Shown here one piece after another: positions 11,774 to 23,884 of a stretch of 64,000 nucleotides of DNA. Positions within the stretch are counted from its first letter, which is position 1. Each line of letters starts with the position of its first letter. The notes under the pieces were generated by a model that saw only the letters and a program-made list of their open reading frames with translations, did no database searches and was not told the origin of the DNA. Source of the stretch: Gelatoporia subvermispora B (lineage: Eukaryota; Basidiomycota; Agaricomycetes; Polyporales; Gelatoporiaceae). The stretch covers positions 2,103,057-2,167,056 of the forward strand of contig KB445791.1 in the NCBI GenBank assembly GCA_000320605.2, written 5' to 3'. Both the position numbers and the translations under genes were made by a program.

Positions 11774-14026
11774 ATGACCGACTTCACGGCAGAGAAGGAT
11801 TATATGAAGAACGACGGTGGCATCGCCGTCGTCAAGTCCAATGAGTACGATGCAGAGTCCCACCTCTCCACAGAGGTTCCCCCCGAAGCGAGGCTCAAGC
11901 GTCAACTCAAGAATCGCCATGTTGCGATGATCAGGTTTGTCTGCGCCACTTCACTCACCTTTTGAGTCGCTCACGCTAATATCCGTGTAGTATCGGAGGT
12001 GTCATCGGTACTGGTCTCTTCTTGGGAACGGCGGGTTCGCTGGCAAACGGAGGCCCGGTCGGGTTGCTCCTCGGATATGGCATCGTCGGCACCATCTGCT
12101 ACAGCGTCATGGTATGACTGGTTACTTCGATTCATGACATGTGGTTTTCACCGCATTTCGACACCTCCAGATCTCTCTCGGTGAAATGATTGCGTACCTG
12201 CCGATACCGGGTGGTCACATCAAGCTGGCGGAACGATTTGTTGACCCTGCGTTTTCGTTCACTATGGGCTGGAACTACTGTGAGTCTGAACTCCCAGTTG
12301 ATCGCCATCATACATGCCTGACACAGCCGTTCAAGGGTACAACTGGACCATCATTCTTCCGGCAGAACTGAGCGCAGCCGCGGTATTGATTAACTTTTGG
12401 AATACCTCCGTCAATAACGCGGTGTGGATCACAATATGTCTGATTGTGGTTGTTACGATCAACATGTTTGGTGCTGGTGTTTACGGAGAGTGTGAATTTA
12501 TCTTTGCGTACGTTCTCTACGCTTTCCTTGCTTCTATCAGCGTTCAACGTTATTCGTGATTCAGATCCATCAAAGTGATTACCATCACAGGCCTTATCAT
12601 CTTGGGTATCGTCCTCGATCTCGGTGGCGGTCCGAACCACGACCGTATCGGCTTCCGCTACTGGAAACACCCTGGCCCCTTCGTGCAGTTTGAGAACATC
12701 GCGGGATCGAAGGGTCGCTTCCTCGGCTTCTTTGCTGTCTTGACACAGGCTGCGTTCTCTTTCATCGGAACCGAGATTGTTGCTGTAAGTCTCCGCATCA
12801 TTCGAATTCGATTCGCACTTCTCATCATGATTCCGTAGATCGCAGCCGGTGAGGCTAAGAACCCGAGGCGCAACCTGCCCAAGGCCATTCGTCGTGTCTA
12901 CATCCGTATCCTCCTGTTCTATATCGGTGGTGTGACTATCATTGGGCTGCTCGTCCCCTCGAACTCCGCTGGACTTGACTTGACTGGGCCCAATGATGCC
13001 GCCAAATCACCATTCGTTATTGCCATCAAGTCGGCTGGTATCAAGGGCCTGCCCTCGGTAGGTTATGCTCGAAACGTTTGCTTGGAAAGCTGATGCGAAC
13101 GGTTTTGATAGGTAATCAACGCTGCCCTTCTGACATCTGCATGGTCCGCGGCATCTAGCGACCTCTACACCAGTTCTCGCGCCCTCTGTATGTATTGCTG
13201 TCCATGTCGCGCCTTACGACATCTGATTATCTTGACAGATGGTCTTGCAATGGCCGGAAATGCCCCGAAGATCTTCACCAGGACCTCGCGCCGCGGCCTG
13301 CCGTATGTTTCCCTCATCACTTGCGCAGCATTCGCTGCTCTTGCATACATGGGTATCAATGGCGGGTCTGGCAAGGTTTTCGGCTGGTTCTCTCAGATGA
13401 CGTGTACGTAACTTTCGTATTGAGAAGGTACTTGGCTAACCGTTACATTTAGCCATTGCCGGTCTGATGACGTGGTTCGGTATTTGCGTCACGTACATTC
13501 GCTTCTACAAGGGCTTCCAAGCGCAAGGCTTTGAGCGCAAGTCACTCCCCTACTCCTCGTCTCTACAGCCTTTCGCTGCCTGGTATGGCGCTGTAGGATG
13601 CCTCCTCATCTGCTTCGTGAGTCCTGTCTTCGTTCTGTCATCACGCTTGCAAATTATTGACGATTCGTGTACAGTTCAGCGGTTGGAGCGTATTCCTGAA
13701 GGGTAACTGGAACAGCGCAACATTCGTCACAACTTACCTCCCTCTTGCTCTCTTCCCCTTGATGTACGTCATCTGGAAGCTGAAGACAAGAGCAGCTATC
13801 ATCAAGCCGGAAGAGATGGACTTCGTTTCGGGGCTGAAGGAGATCGAGGCTGATTGGTATGTCCTCTGAGTTTACAGCTACTGATTTTCGCTGACCCGGC
13901 GTACATAGTTATGATGAGCCTCCACCCGCGAACTGGGTCGAGAAGGTCTGGAGCTGGTTGGTATGTACACTTTCTGTGTTCAACCCGTGACCCTTGCTAA
14001 TCAATTTTCTACGCCGACAGATGTAA
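11774..14026 (+). CDS. Amino-acid permease (AAT/YAT family, APC superfamily)
   Basis: About twelve exons encode a protein of about 540 residues with some twelve membrane segments. The first membrane helix carries the family signature ISIGGVIGTGLFLGTAG (spliced across 11936-11990), followed by the ISLGEM and PGG motifs of helix 2 and the intracellular motif EAKNPRRNLPKAI after helix 6-7 (12850-12890). The C-terminal tail is acidic and ends W-L-M with TAA at 14024-14026, the last Met coming from a tiny final exon after an intron. In yeast such permeases (Gap1, Put4, Dip5 and relatives) import amino acids across the plasma membrane by proton symport; substrate range cannot be read from the sequence. 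The N-terminus has Lys residues, potential ubiquitin sites that an Rsp5 adaptor such as the one at 25.7 kb might serve (inference). The start is chosen because it follows a pyrimidine-rich leader. Confidence 0.9.
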
Positions 14027-15440
14027 AAGTCTTGCCTATATATACCTTATGAGGCGCCTTGGGAGCGCATATACTCACGGACTGTCATGACCCCATGGCA
14101 CTTGTACTGATGTAATTTTGGGAACTAATGTATTATGGAGCTTCTTTGGCAAGGACCGTCTTACTTGCGACATTGACGGAACAGACCACAGCGGGTGCCA
14201 CTCATCGACCATCAGCCAAGCTGGAGAAATGTGAAATATCACACCACACTGCGGGTGCCCTCAGGTATCACCGATGGAGGCGCATACTGCATCGCCGCCT
14301 CAGAAACATTGTTCCTGATTTGCGCATCGCATTCGGTGTAGCACCGGCTTTCATGGCGGTCCCGTATAATCAGGGATGTTCTGACTGATAATGCCTATCA
14401 TTTGCGCGCCGCATGCATATGGTAGCAGCTCGTCTGAATCCTGTCGCATCCTCACATCAGCCGCATCCTGAACGCCTCCACCCGTACATCAGATGGGGAT
14501 TGCAACGTCTCATGACGCATTTGTCCGGACGCCCGCGTTGGTGTTTGTGCCTTTGATACATTTGAAGGACGCAGCGCCGGCCGTCAGGGAGCACTTAATG
14601 CGCCATAGGTGACAAGGGGGTCGGGAGTTATCACGGAGGGTTCTGGATGTTGGAGAAATTGTAATTACGCTGCATGGCCGGACCGATGCATGGAATGAGC
14701 AAAGGTTGACTCAAAATTATTGAGTGCCGAGGCACGATGATGCAAAAGCAGGCAGCAACGACACATCATCAGTTGATTGGCTTCGACACGGATTACACGC
14801 GTTAATAGAACCCCCATGGCCATGAGACATCCGACGGCGGAGCCGTAGCCGAAAGTCGAGGTCGACATACCCATCGCAAACCTGCCTACCAACTGTACAT
14901 CAAGCCGGTCCATCAAGAGTCCCTGCCATCCTCACGTCGTCCCCGGCAGTCACCTGTGTCAATGCAAATGCAAGAAAACGAGGGAATGCGGGCGGAGGTG
15001 CTTGCGAGGAGCGATAGCCCGACACTAGGAGCTTGGAACCTGGATACGGAGGGGAAGAACGAGCAGGACATGTACGGTGAGCCGCAGATTGCAATTCGCG
15101 TCTTAAGGGCCGTAGCAGCGTTCCTGGCTGGATGTCGCGGCGGTCGTCGCAGCGAGACGCTGGCCGGCGCTGGTCGACCGCAGCGATTTGTTTGCGGCAG
15201 TTGACGAGTCCGGACAAGACTTGTCTGTCTCCATTTCCTCCATCCCGCTGCTGGTCCTCCATTCCCTCCCCGCTCTTTCAATCAACCCTCGCTGCCGTCT
15301 TTCTTTGCTTTCTCTCGCAGCCTCCCAGTCGTTTATGTTCGCGCTGACCCCACATCCTCTCGCTCCCAGATTTAGACTACTTGCGTTCCCATCCCTCCGC
15401 TGCACTGCCGCCGTCGCCATTCGGTCCCAGTAGCGCGAAA
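14027..15440. other. Intergenic region, permease 3' flank and RhoGEF promoter
   Basis: About 1.4 kb with no supportable gene. Frames on the minus strand at 14900-15420 overlap one another in several frames and have no motif. The last 200 bases are pyrimidine-rich and contain an acceptor-like CTCTCGCAG near 15320, so a 5'UTR intron is possible. Confidence 0.4.
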
Positions 15441-18400
15441 ATGCCCAACAGACCCCGAGCCCCTACTCCTTCTCATCATCCGACCCCCTTCGACGACTGC
15501 TGCTCTGACAGCGAACAGCTCTCAGCCGGTATATCACCCTCTAGCGCCTACGTCGTCGACTCGCCCAACTCCATGCTGCAATCACCTAACAGCCCTGCGG
15601 GGGCACCTCACTTCCAGCCGGCCTTTGCACGGTCAGCTTCAGAAGAGGACTCTGCCGTCTCCGATTCAGGTAACTCATACTCATCTGGTCGGTCTCCACA
15701 AGTACCTGCACTTCCGGACCCCTCCCAATTCCCTGACCCGTATCCATACCGCCCTCCGCATTGGCTGCGCGGAACATCGACTCCTGCGCTCTCGTCTGCA
15801 GACTCATCGTCTGCTTCTACGCGGTCCTCAGCATATACGAACTCAGCGCGGTCGGGCGACTACGGCCATGTGCACGTGGCGTTGGAGGATGAAGAGCATG
15901 GCGTGGGTGTGGGCATCACGACGGACGATGTCGTCCAATTACTGGCGCGCGACTCAGGCGTATCGTCTTCCGCGACGCAAGGCCGGGCACCTGTTGACCA
16001 AAGCCGCTGGTCGGATTTGTATGCCAACAGCATCCGGTCGCGATCGTCGTCCGTTGGTAACACCCGGGCCGAGACGACGCACGAAGCAGGAACACGGATT
16101 TTGCGGGGAACCCCGAGTTTTGACCTTGGTTGGCAACCTGTGGATGAGCGGGACGAGGTCGGTCTGACCAGCGAAGATGACACGGACGACGATGTATCTC
16201 TAGATGGGGATGACCAGGAAGAAGACGAACAATCCACGAATGCTGTTGTCATTGCTGAGGAAGGCCGTGGGATCATTGTACAGGGAGATGATGCCCCCAT
16301 AGTTAGACTACAGGTGCATCCTGGTGCGTGCTTCTTGCGGCTAATCGAGCTTGGGGCACGAGTTGATGATCCTTCCATTCTTTGCTTTCTGTGACGCTTT
16401 GCAGGGACTACCCATCTACTTATTGGCTCGTCGAGCACGCCGAATGCTGTACCATCTTTCCTTGCGAATACCCTACCACAGATCACAAGCTCCCTGCTGG
16501 CACTCGACATCTCTGCTAATTTCCTTGGTGCCCTTCCCCCTTCTCTAGCTGCTTGTGTCAATCTCGAAGAGCTAAACATTGCCTCAAATCCGCTACGCGC
16601 TTTGCCCGTCTTCCTTGCCAACCTCACATCTTTGCGTGTCCTTATCGTCGACTCTACAGGCATAAACACCCTCCCTAATCCGCTGTGCGCTCTAGACAAG
16701 CTCCATACGTTGAGCATTCGCCGTAACAAATTGAACTCCTTACCCAGCTGGCTGTGCTTATTACCTGCTCTCGAGACACTCCTCGTTGACGGTAATCCAT
16801 TCCAAGGACCTTGGAGGGCTCTCATGGAGCCACTACTCGCGAAGACACCAATGACCCCGCTCTATCCCCCCTCGACTCCCATGTTTCCTCTTCCGTCTGC
16901 GAGCATCGAGAGCACAGCATCGACCAACGAGACGGATCCCGAGGATAGTTCCGATCTTCTTTGGAGCGATCGCGATAACAGCCTCGATGCGGCGCAGCAA
17001 GAGGAGGATACGATCACCCCTGCTCGTGCACCCCCAATGGCACGAGCAGCGACTGCTCCATCACCGAACACAGCGGCGGATTTGCCCTCTCCGGGGCTGT
17101 CCCGGACTCGGACCACTCCCAACAGAGCGTTTTATGACAAGTCAAAGGCAGCAGGCAAGGCTTCTCCCGTGACGGCCACATCAGGCGGGTTGCCATCCCC
17201 TTCGAGCGGCATACACGACGGTTCCGACGGCCGTGATAGGGAAGTACGGAAGATGAAGAGCGCCGGTGACCTGCGCCGAGGCAATATGAGCCCATACCAG
17301 GGCACGACCAAGTCCACAGCGTCCTCTCCTCTTCGTCCGGCCATGTCAGAGTATGTTACCTCGGCATCAAGCTCCGATTTGCTGAGTGCAGCCACCGGCC
17401 AACGGGATAGTCAAGTACTCCCGAAACGCTTTGCCAGTCTCGGTGTCACATCCAGCGCTATGGCAGGCAGTATGGGCCGGGCGAGGCGACCGACCATCAA
17501 CAACATGTGGGATACTCCCGCGGAAGATGAGAACGAAGATGTTGTCTCAGACCTCGGTGGACGGGGAACGCCTGCGTTGGTCGCGTCTCCTCAGGAGATG
17601 GCACGTACTCCTCCTCTTGCGGGTTCAAGTCGTGGTTCTCCGCCTCAGACACGCGTTCTGACACGAGACGACAAGGGAGGAGAGAAGACGAGTAGATGGG
17701 GTTTCTTAAAGAAGATGTCGATGGGCAAAATGCGGCAAGATTCGCCAAATTTGAAAGCCTCTCCAGCCCAAACTCGGTCCCAACTTCAAGCCAATACTAG
17801 GCCTGGCATGTCCAGAATGCCAGTTGGCGGTTCGATGCCGAATATTCCCCAGATCGATGTCCGCATATCCACCACTGGCACTCTGCTCAATTCAGCTATG
17901 AGCTCCCCTAACACTGCTCTCCCCCCATCAGTCTCGCGGAAGCCTTCGGCAGGCGTTCTCAAGGGCCCATCTGCTCTTTCCGAACTCCCATCCAGACCGC
18001 AACTTGATGGGTTGCAGGTCCCCTCAAATAACCTTCTTGTACCTCCTACTCCGCGCTCTGGAAAACGGAGGAGTTTCCTGCCAATTGATATGTCTCCCAT
18101 CCCGATCCCAGCTGCCGCCCCGTTTGTCAATGGTCTCACTGCTACGAACAGCACGGACGATGACGACCGAAGCGCTGCTCCGAGTCCGGTACCACCCAGT
18201 CCTATTCCCGTACCGAGCGAGACACTAGAGGGACTGCAGCGACGCGAGGAGGAGCGGCAGCGAGAGGCACGAATACGCGCGCTGAGGTCCGTGATGGCGT
18301 ATCTCAGAGACATGCACGATCTGGGGCTATCGCAGAGTAACACTACTTCAGTCTATGGCTCTGCAGATACAGTCGTCGGGTTGCGGTCTCGTCGTCCAAC

Positions 18401-20205
18401 TATTGCTGAAGGCGGTAGAATGCCTTCGGAAAGCTCTACCACTTCGCTGATTTCACCTCCAGTCTCGCGACCAGAATCTGTTGGGTTCCAGTCGTCAGAG
18501 TCAAGGGGTGCCTTGCGAAGCGGTAGTACTACGCAGACAAACAGTGTTGCCACCACTGACAGTGCGGAATCCGGTGGCGAACGCAAGTTCAAGGACGAAC
18601 CGACGAAGCGCGCGAGGATCATCCGCGAGATTGTAGAGTGAGTTGCACATGGGTCGACTTGTGATGTAGTCAGTCGCTGACAAGCAGATAGGACCGAGCA
18701 GACATATGTTAAAGGTCTGCAGGAGCTGGTGGACATTTATATTACCCCCGCTTGCGCACCTGTGACTGCGCTTGGCGGCGTTGGGCAAGGGAAAGATTCA
18801 GTTGTGCCTGCTGCGGAACGCAAGATTGTCTTTGGTGGACTGGAAGCGTTGTTCATCTTCCACAAGGACAGCTTTTTGCCGGCTCTGAAGCATGCTACAG
18901 CTCCGTTACTCGATCCCCAGAACAATACGCCGCCTGATGCTGTTGGGCTTCTATCCCTGGATGTTGCGAGAAAGGTCGCACAAACCTTTGTTGGTCACGC
19001 GGCATTCATGAAGATGTATTCGACATACATCAAGTAGGTGTCATACAATCTTCTGTTCAAACGTTGTTCTGACTTTGGGATGTGCAGTAACTTCGATAAC
19101 TCGGTGTCACGAATCCGGACATGGACATCCGACCGACAAGCCCCCACACCTACTTCTACGGGCACGCTGTCGCCTTCGTCGAGCTCAGCTCAATTAGCTA
19201 GTCTCGGAGCCGCCATGTCTGCTGTTAGCGCTCCTGGTGTTGTGCCGGATGGCGCTGCGAGCAACGTAGCACCTTTGTCGTCGAGCCAACGAAAGCGGAT
19301 CCGCACCTATCTCAAGCGGTGCAGGATGAACCCGCGGCATTCTCAGTTGAATCTGGAAGGATATCTGCTGCTTCCCGTACAACGTATTCCGAGATATCGT
19401 CTTCTGGTGAGCCAACAGACTTTGGGATTTGATATCAGTCTCTGATTTTCTCAAAGCTGGAGGAGCTTGTTAGAAGCACGCCTCCACTGTACGCTTATAT
19501 GGAAGATCCGCTAGACAGGGCTTTAACAGAAATCTCCTCCCTGGCCAATAACATGAACGAGGGTAAACGGGAATCGGAGTCCCGTCGGAAGCTTGTTCAG
19601 TGGCAGGCGAGGATCCGGGGTAAGTTCCCGAGCCCTTTGGTACAACCACACCGGTGAGTCTTGCAGTCGCAGAGGCAACGAGCGCCACGAGTTAATGCGT
19701 TGTGCAGACGTCTCATTATGGATGGAACCTTGCATCTCACTCGAGTCGTTCGCAAGACAAGCGTATCTTTCGAAGTCATCAATGCTCAGGGTGACGCTTC
19801 ATCGGTTCAAGTGGAGTGCCTATCTCCGGAGCTGACGCCACGATCCCTGGTCGGCATTCTCTGCAACGATTTGCTGGTTCTCTGCCGTGATCCCTCCGAA
19901 GGTCAGGATCCTCATTCGGCTGTTGACCTATGGGCAGTCTTGCGCATGCAGACTCTACCACAACCTGCCAGTATCGTGCACGGAAATGGTATGTTCTGTG
20001 GCTTGCTCAACATATGGGATCTGACCTCCGTTGCAGCGCTTCGTCTGGTAGATAACAAGGCAATTCTTTATTTCAATGCGCCGTCGACGTCTGATGCATT
20101 GAACTGGTTCAGAGGTATGTACATAGACCATCTCAGACCTGAGCAAAAAGCTCACATCTTGCGATTGTAGCGATCAATCTCCATATCCCGGCATCAAAGG
20201 CCTGA
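15441..20205 (+). CDS. LRR-containing Rho guanine-nucleotide exchange factor (DH-PH)
   Basis: A protein of about 1450 residues. Residues 1-290 are Ser/Pro-rich and acidic. Leucine-rich repeats follow (about 300-430; 16405-16850) ending in the LETLLVDGNPFQGPW cap. A long disordered Ser/Pro/Arg segment leads to a DH domain that starts at the EIVETEQTYVKGL motif (18630-18720, split by an intron) and includes LPVQRIPRYRLLLEEL (19370-19465), the hallmark DH helix. A PH domain occupies about 19700-20190. Exon joins keep each motif in frame; stop TGA at 20203-20205. DH-PH proteins load GTP onto Rho/Cdc42/Rac GTPases at membranes and control polarity and wall synthesis. The LRR block resembles that of the yeast RAM-pathway protein Sog2 in style, which is only a loose comparison. 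An in-frame ATG at 15381 is an alternative start. Confidence 0.85.
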
Positions 20206-20835
20206 AGCTGCTTCGTACTTGTTCCGCTGACCCTATCGCCAACATGACCCTGCTATAGACATACTGTACATACTCATCGTACGTAACCAGCTCATGCCTT
20301 TTCGCTCATTCGTTACAACTACGCACTCCTTCACTGTATTCCATCCATCGTGTTTGCCTTGTGTTTTACATCAGTTATCGGGTACTCTTTATCATCACAT
20401 CGCGCATCGACATCATGGCTCTCCTCGCATCTTACTCTAGTACCCGGTGTACGAAGGTCTGCCGTCTAATGAGGTGAAATATATATTATTCGACCTCTCC
20501 CTTATGCAAGGCTGGATGTGTGCAATTAGCGTGAGGTTGGGGTCGGCCCTCGGGCTCGGAGAGAGTGCTATGTTTTCTGAGATTCAGAGATCAAGATCAC
20601 GTGAGACGAGTCCATTATCAGATAAGCAGAGATGAAGATTTTGGAAGCACTGACGCAGTTGACCGGCACTGTTCGCCGCACCCGCGCACCCCTCCCACCC
20701 AGCCTCATCCGCTTGCTGCGTATTCCACGCTCCAACCTCCTCCTTTCATCGTCTATAATACCCTTCTGGTCTTGTTTTGGTGTGTAGTTCTGGATTGAAC
20801 GCAAGAAGCGAAGCTCTCACTTCGCACAACTTGAT
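20206..20835. other. Intergenic region with CACGTG and TATA elements before the carrier gene
   Basis: This 630-base gap holds the RhoGEF 3' flank and the carrier promoter. TCACGTGA, an 8-base palindrome of the bHLH/Cbf1 type, lies at 20597-20604, and a TATA-like TATAATA at 20754-20760 is 76 bases before the start codon at 20836. No gene is visible. Confidence 0.5.
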
Positions 20836-22014
20836 ATGGAGCCATTCCATGCAAAGCTCGTCGCGGCAGCGACGGGCTCAACCGTGACAGCCTTGACCAG
20901 TGCGCGTCCCGTTTCTCCCATCCAGTGACTCGTCTGACTGTTTTATGTTCTGCAGTGACACCATTCGATGTGGTGAAGACACGTCTACAGACACAACCGC
21001 CTCAGTCACGACCGCTGTTCCCGACGCCACCACCGAACACTTGCTGTCAGGGCCCGTCGCAGGTACCTTGCGTGCGACGGATGTCCTCGCTCGCGCGTCC
21101 ACTCGAAGGCGAGGTCGTATGTGTTTGGGACAACGGCGTGTTCCGCAGGGAGCGTGTCACGGGCTTCTTTGACGCTGTACGACACGTCGTTCGAGCCGAG
21201 GGCATTCCAGGATTGTGGAAAGGTGCAGGAACGACGCTGTAAGTGTTGCAAGAATCCATCTTTGGGCCTATGGTATCGAACTGAACTTTGTCTTCGCAGA
21301 GTGATAGGCGTCCCCTCATCAACATGTTACATGCTCACATATGACCACCTCTTGAATGTCACGCTTCCACCGCTCCTTCCGCCCACACTTGTTCCCCTGA
21401 CCGCTGGCATGCTTGCACGCGCATCCATAAGCTCTCTTATGTCCCCTCTTGAACTCATCCGTACCAACCTCCAATCCACACCTCCATCGCCAGACAACCC
21501 GCATACCCTTCGATCCGTCCTCACTTCAGTGCGCTCCCTCACACGAACGCAAGGGTTTACATATCTCTGGCGAGGTCTCGGACCGACGCTCTGGCGGGAC
21601 GTCCCGTTCAGTGGACTCTATTGGGCAAGCTATGAGGCATGCAAGGCCACGTTCGCGGCAGAGGGATTTTCAGGGCCGCAAGTCGCGTTCGTCAGCGGTG
21701 CACTCAGCGGGACGACAGCCGCCATGCTGACGTCGCCATTTGATGTGCTAAAGACGCGCCGGCAGGCGGTGGTCATGGCAGGCACGGCGGGCAAGGCGCG
21801 GACGACGGCTACGTTCCCGCTGTTGTTGGATATCATTAGGACAGAGGGGTTCGCGGCGCTATATGCAGGCATTGGTCCGCGGATAGCAAAAATCGCTCCC
21901 GCTTGCGGGATTATGATTACATGTTTTGAGGTACGTCTGTTTCCGCGTTGACTCTTACCGTGTACTAAGTCATTGTCGCAGGGTGTAGGCAAATATCTGG
22001 CGAGGAAGGATTGA
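20836..22014 (+). CDS. MTM1: Mitochondrial carrier, Mtm1/SLC25A39-40 type
   Basis: Four exons encode about 335 residues with three carrier repeats. The signatures are P-F-D-V-V-K-T-R-L-Q in repeat 1 (read across the first intron, 20900-20955), P-L-E-L-I-R-T-N in repeat 2 and P-F-D-V-L-K-T-R-R-Q in repeat 3, each followed by G-x-x-x-L-W/Y-x-G. A long insertion in the first matrix loop contains several cysteines (about 21040-21130), a feature of this subfamily, where human SLC25A39 uses loop cysteines for iron-sulfur sensing. Yeast Mtm1 is needed for manganese loading of Sod2, and the human relatives import glutathione into mitochondria. Introns are 20900-20955, one from about 21241 to 21299, and one ending at 21981; stop TGA at 22012-22014. 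It converges with VAM7. Confidence 0.85.
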
Positions 22015-22167
22015 TGGACTCACGACCGCATAGATGTATAATACACCCGCATAGTCATTACGCAGTACTATTGTTATATCATGTGCAATTCTAGATGGAA
22101 TACAATGTGTCAAATGCCCAGTGTCCCTGTGAGTGGTGAATGAAGCAACCCTACGATCCGGCTCCCC

Positions 22168-23265
22168 CTATCCTAGACGGTTCAGCTGCCTCTTTGCTGA
22201 GGTCAGCTTACCCCCGACGTGGTCGACATTGCTGGTAAGATCATCCAGCAACTCGTTCTGCTCCGAGATCTCCTGATGAATGGCCAGTCCAAGATGCTTC
22301 TGTCGCTGAAGCATCGTCGTAAGCTGACCAAGCTGCTGATCCTGCTGATCCATCTGGGTTTGTTGCAGCTGGATCAAGCCGTGGTCGTCTAACGGACGCG
22401 TCACCTCGGTCTCCTGCGGCTTGGCTCCGAATACACGACCAGGACGTGCGAAGCCGTTCGAGCGCGAGCCGGATTCCAGCAGCTCCGCGCGGTCAGATAG
22501 TGAGGCAGGATTGCGCTCTGCCGCCGTACCCAGCCCGCGCGATGTCATCCGCGCAACCGTGACCATCTTTGCGAGCTTTTCGCAGTCGTCACGGAGACGT
22601 GCTGCCATGTCCGCGCGGCGCTGCAGCTCGCCCTCGCTCATGCCGGCCTGGGCGAGCGCGCGGATGCCGTCCTCGAGCGCAGCCGCGCGTGAGAGGACTC
22701 CCGCGAGCGTCTTCTTTGCCTGGACGTTCGCCTGGTGCGCGCCAGCGACATCACTGCGGTCCGCGAGGGCGTCGCGGCGGTTGATGTCCGCGCGGACGTC
22801 GCGCACGCGCCCGGAGAGCTCCCCGTACTCGTCCATCCAGCTCGTCGCGGAGAACGCGGGAGGCGTGCCTGCGCCGGAGGGGGCGGGTAGCGTCGGACCG
22901 AGGCTGTTCTTGCCGACGGGCACGCCGAGGAACTCGCGAAAAGCGGGATTGTCGCGCCAGCGGTCTTCGTGGGTGGCAATGATGGCGCGGAGGTACTGCT
23001 CGAGGCCGGCGCGACGCTGTTCGAGGAGAGCTGGGTCGGACTTGGAGCGGAAGAGGGATAGGGAGTGCTTGGGCGGGAGCGGGGCAGGTGGGGGCGCACC
23101 GGTGGACTTTGTCAGCTCGACGTGGAGGTCTGCGAACTCGGAGTAACGACGCCACATTTGCCAGGAGCGGACAGAGGCCTGGATCTCGATGCGGTAGACG
23201 ATGTGTGGCTTTGGCTCTGTGCGCTCCTCATAGCCCCGCACGAAGACGGCTTGAATGGCACTCAT
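22168..23265 (-). CDS. VAM7: Vacuolar Qc-SNARE Vam7 (PX + SNARE)
   Basis: A single exon of 365 codons. Residues 1-115 form a PX domain with the WRRYSEF motif and PPKHSL, which binds phosphatidylinositol 3-phosphate. A coiled middle region follows, and the last 65 residues form a SNARE helix with heptads and a central Gln (QLTTMLQRQKHLGLAIHQEI; SEQNELLDDL). There is no membrane anchor, as expected: Vam7 is held on the vacuole by its PX domain and joins Vam3, Vti1 and Nyv1 for homotypic fusion. The lack of introns in an otherwise intron-rich neighbourhood is notable. GC content is very high through 22600-23100. Confidence 0.9.
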   Translation of the reverse strand: MSAIQAVFVRGYEERTEPKPHIVYRIEIQASVRSWQMWRRYSEFADLHVELTKSTGAPPPAPLPPKHSLSLFRSKSDPALLEQRRAGLEQYLRAIIATHEDRWRDNPAFREFLGVPVGKNSLGPTLPAPSGAGTPPAFSATSWMDEYGELSGRVRDVRADINRRDALADRSDVAGAHQANVQAKKTLAGVLSRAAALEDGIRALAQAGMSEGELQRRADMAARLRDDCEKLAKMVTVARMTSRGLGTAAERNPASLSDRAELLESGSRSNGFARPGRVFGAKPQETEVTRPLDDHGLIQLQQTQMDQQDQQLGQLTTMLQRQKHLGLAIHQEISEQNELLDDLTSNVDHVGGKLTSAKRQLNRLG

Positions 23266-23884
23266 TATGAATGAGACACTGGGTGCTTTGCTAGAGATGA
23301 GGTGAATTGGTGAGCCGTAAGCCGCTGGCCAAGTGACTCAAGGAACTGTCCGCGATGTTGCTAGACGATGTTCGTGATGTCTCTGAAATCGTTGTGCAAA
23401 GTTTGTCCGATGGTTGCGTGGCGGTCGCCAGCGAGAGACTGCTGCGAGCAGGCAGTGAGTGAAGTACTGGTCGAGTAGGGTAGGATTCTATTCCGTCGAG
23501 CCCCGCGCGTCTCTTCACCTCTGTGCCGCTCGCGATCGGTAACGACGTAACGTCACGTGACCATATGGAGGCCAACATGCCTACCTTACAATTTCACTCA
23601 TGCGGACGCAGTCTGCACAGCAGGTATTGAGGATTCTGGTGAGACCGTCCAACAGATAGCCAAAAATATCCCATTCCGATGCGGGGTAAATACCAAGCAC
23701 GGCACCTACAAGTACACAGACGTTTGCAAGATCGCGTAAATGCAACTTGAAGCAGACAGATACGATAGGGCTACACATCTCTTGTTCCTCCTGAAACACA
23801 TCTTACCCCCCGCGAATAGAGAGCATGAGTGAGCTGCGGCGACCAGCGCACCTCAGAAATGGTATAATCTAGCGTCCACAAGGG
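23266..23884. other. VAM7 promoter and SNF4 3' flank
   Basis: This 619-base gap contains the perfect palindrome GTCACGTGAC at 23552-23561, 287 bases upstream of the VAM7 start. Otherwise I see nothing coding; the frames at 23557-23799 overlap on opposite strands and have no motif. Confidence 0.5.
23552..23561. promoter_or_regulatory. GTCACGTGAC palindrome (E-box type)
   Basis: A ten-base palindrome with the CACGTG core recognised by bHLH factors such as yeast Cbf1. The same ten bases are the CLEAR motif bound by TFEB in front of animal lysosomal genes. Here it precedes a vacuolar SNARE gene. Function is inferred only from motif and position. Confidence 0.5.

Noticed and set aside
15860..16825. 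321-codon minus-strand open frame
   Set aside because: It lies antisense to the RhoGEF acidic/Ser-rich exon and crosses the intron at 16323-16404 that the sense gene needs. No motif.
22421..23146. 241-codon plus-strand frame opposite VAM7
   Set aside because: Shadow of a very GC-rich single-exon gene; the minus-strand frame has PX and SNARE domains.
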